Source of the DNA: an uncultured Ruminococcus sp.
GTDB lineage: Bacteria; Bacillota; Clostridia; Oscillospirales; Ruminococcaceae
Direction of reading: 5' to 3'
NCBI RefSeq assembly: GCF_946187255.1
Contig: NZ_CAMHRZ010000165.1
Location: forward strand, 1-7,449
DNA: 7,449 nucleotides
Under the pieces are notes generated by a model. It saw nothing but the letters and a program-made list of their open reading frames with translations. It was not told the origin of the DNA and did not search any database. Below are positions 5,982 through 7,449 of the stretch, piece after piece; the first letter of the stretch is position 1; every line of letters begins with the position of its first letter. The position numbers were made by a program, and so were the translations under genes.

Positions 5982-7448
5982 TCACCACACCCTTACACGT
6001 TTGTCCGGCGGCAGATACATACCGTCACTTTCGGCTATCCCATAGGCTTCATAGAATTTGTCAACAGATGAAAGCACGGCATTCACCCTTATCTCCGCAG
6101 GGCTGTGAACGTCCCCGGCGATACTTTCTGCCGCATCGGTATCGAAAGAAAGTGTTGCCCAGATATTGGCGTAACTCTCAAAAATACGCCTGAGTTCTTC
6201 CTTGTTGTCGGTCATCGAGGCTATCACCTGCATACCGCCGAGGTCTGCGGCGTTTTCGCCCTTTGTGCGTTCGCCGTCGATGCAGAACGTCCCCATGATC
6301 TGCCGGCTGCCAAAATATGCCGCCACCTCATCTGACAACAGCTTTGTGCGGTCGCTGCCCTTTCGTTCGGGACGGTAATTTCCGTACTCATCATAAAGAA
6401 TACCCTCCGCGTCAAAATCATGACCTATCTCGTGGGTTATAACAGAGCCAAGACCGCCGAGATTTGTATAATAGTCAGCATTGACATCAAAATACGGTGC
6501 GTTAAACAGTGCCATCGGTACGGTGATACTGTTGCTCTGGGGACGGCAGACCGCATTGACTGTCTGCGGTAGCATATACCAGTCTGTAGACTCAGGAGTT
6601 TCGTCGATTTTAGACAGAGCATCTTTGACAGCAGCACTTTTTATGCTTACAGCGCTTTCAAGCAGACTGCCCGAAACCTCCGAGCTGCTGTGATATTCTT
6701 CATCGGGACAGCCGATATTGACAGTCATATTATTTATTTTCGCAAGACATTCCGCACGGTCGCTTTCGGACAAAACCTTTGATGTTTCGATAACTTTTCT
6801 GTATGCCGAGATAATATCCTCCGTCATCTGCCTTGCCGTCGAGAGCGTTTTTTCGTCAAGGTGTTTTTGTGCATAGATATTTCCGACCTCGCCCGAAAGC
6901 AATTTTTTCACAGCATTAAGAGCCTTTTCCTCCTCGGAGCTTTTGTCCGAGCCAAATGAATTAGAGATCTCCGACGGAAAATAGTCCTTGTATGTGTATA
7001 TGAGCGCACATTCCGCAAGTGCTTTCCAATACGGAAGATCATCATTTGTCAGAAGCGAACATATTTTATCAAGCTGTTCGGTATCATACACAACAATATC
7101 TCGTCCGCCAAGCCCGAGCGTTTCGATATACTTCGCAATCAAAGGGTCAAGTTCACCGGGTTTTCTGACATTATGCATTTGTTCTATCGTCATGCTGCCG
7201 AGGTCGGCGGTGCTTTCGGCTATTTCCAACAACATCGTGATGGTATCATAAGCGACAGCGTCGGCATTATCTGTCCCGACAGCTTCGAGAAGCTCTGTCA
7301 TCTGCCGCTGCAATTCTTCTGCACTGTCCCTGCCGTTCATAAGCTCGTCTGACGAATAGAAAAGCTCCATCTGACCGACAGAAATGCAGTATCTGCTGCT
7401 GTCAAAATGATCCTGAGACACATACACTGCAGGCAGCACTGCCACGCC
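5982..7448 (-). CDS. M13 family (neprilysin/PepO-like) zinc endopeptidase, N-terminus outside the window
   Basis: M13 enzymes are zinc endopeptidases that cut short peptides, usually on the cell surface. Numbering from the GTG at 7445, the visible C-terminal 487 residues contain the zinc motif HEIGH (338-342, catalytic Glu339), followed by DFDAEG as in the family's HEIGHxFDxxG. The third ligand is Glu397 in GENAADLGG (ENxxDxGG, with Asp401). DVHSPAEIR (445-453) holds the His and Arg matching neprilysin His711 and Arg717, and the C-terminus RVRVW matches the family's xRVW ending. Substrate-binding Asn-Ala is present in TVNAVC (295-300), where the usual NA(F/Y)Y reads NAVC. The frame is open through 7448, and the expected N-terminal 150-200 residues (including any signal peptide or membrane anchor and the DDFYxYxN region) are missing, so GTG 7445 is internal rather than the start. 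It is the first visible gene of the operon and is coupled to the permease. Confidence 0.93.
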   Translation of the reverse strand, partial: GVAVLPAVYVSQDHFDSSRYCISVGQMELFYSSDELMNGRDSAEELQRQMTELLEAVGTDNADAVAYDTITMLLEIAESTADLGSMTIEQMHNVRKPGELDPLIAKYIETLGLGGRDIVVYDTEQLDKICSLLTNDDLPYWKALAECALIYTYKDYFPSEISNSFGSDKSSEEEKALNAVKKLLSGEVGNIYAQKHLDEKTLSTARQMTEDIISAYRKVIETSKVLSESDRAECLAKINNMTVNIGCPDEEYHSSSEVSGSLLESAVSIKSAAVKDALSKIDETPESTDWYMLPQTVNAVCRPQSNSITVPMALFNAPYFDVNADYYTNLGGLGSVITHEIGHDFDAEGILYDEYGNYRPERKGSDRTKLLSDEVAAYFGSRQIMGTFCIDGERTKGENAADLGGMQVIASMTDNKEELRRIFESYANIWATLSFDTDAAESIAGDVHSPAEIRVNAVLSSVDKFYEAYGIAESDGMYLPPDKRVRVW

Positions 7449-7449
7449 G

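Noticed and set aside
1..7449. tRNA, rRNA or CRISPR arrays
   Set aside because: No clover-leaf, rRNA-like block or regularly spaced repeat was seen while reading both strands.

Overview
The window looks like a chromosomal accessory stretch from a low-to-mid GC gut Firmicute, most probably a Ruminococcus-like member of the Oscillospiraceae. The reasons are a Gram-positive Agr-type (GHKL kinase plus LytTR regulator) two-component system, strong GGAGG-type ribosome binding sites, a consensus sigma-A promoter, a MOBP-type relaxase of the sort common on Firmicute integrative elements, and the start of an 'MGTYLNPGN' AAA-ATPase, a family very common in gut clostridia. The genus is an inference from family resemblance, not from a search.

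Left edge (1-717, plus strand): gene debris. A relaxase enters from outside the window and keeps its catalytic His motif. It loses family resemblance at about 485 and stops at 619, far short of a full relaxase. It is followed by a clean promoter, a strong ribosome binding site and the first ~13 codons of an AAA-ATPase. That gene is cut off at about 714, just where the oppositely oriented kinase gene ends. At least two recombination joints therefore lie within about 230 bp.

Right part (718-7449, all minus strand, read right to left): an M13 (neprilysin/PepO-like) zinc endopeptidase missing its N-terminus at the window edge, an 803-aa FtsX-type ABC permease (1 nt after the peptidase stop), its MacB/LolD-like ATPase (10 nt after the permease stop), a 141-bp regulatory gap, a LytTR response regulator and an AgrC-like histidine kinase. 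The first three are packed as one operon. The regulator and kinase have their own predicted promoter (TTGAAA-17-TATATT), and its leader RNA would fold into a long imperfect hairpin. The gap also holds two AAGTTCG direct repeats 22 bp apart, the spacing expected of a LytTR binding site.

Working model (inference): a peptide-sensing or peptide-handling module. A membrane kinase senses a peptide or envelope signal, the LytTR regulator controls its own unit and perhaps the transporter operon, the FtsX-type transporter moves or removes a membrane-associated peptide or drives an extracytoplasmic partner, and the M13 endopeptidase cuts peptides outside the cell. The families are all known. The combination of an M13 peptidase, a 10-TM FtsX transporter and an Agr-type two-component system beside mobile-element debris is the most interesting aspect.
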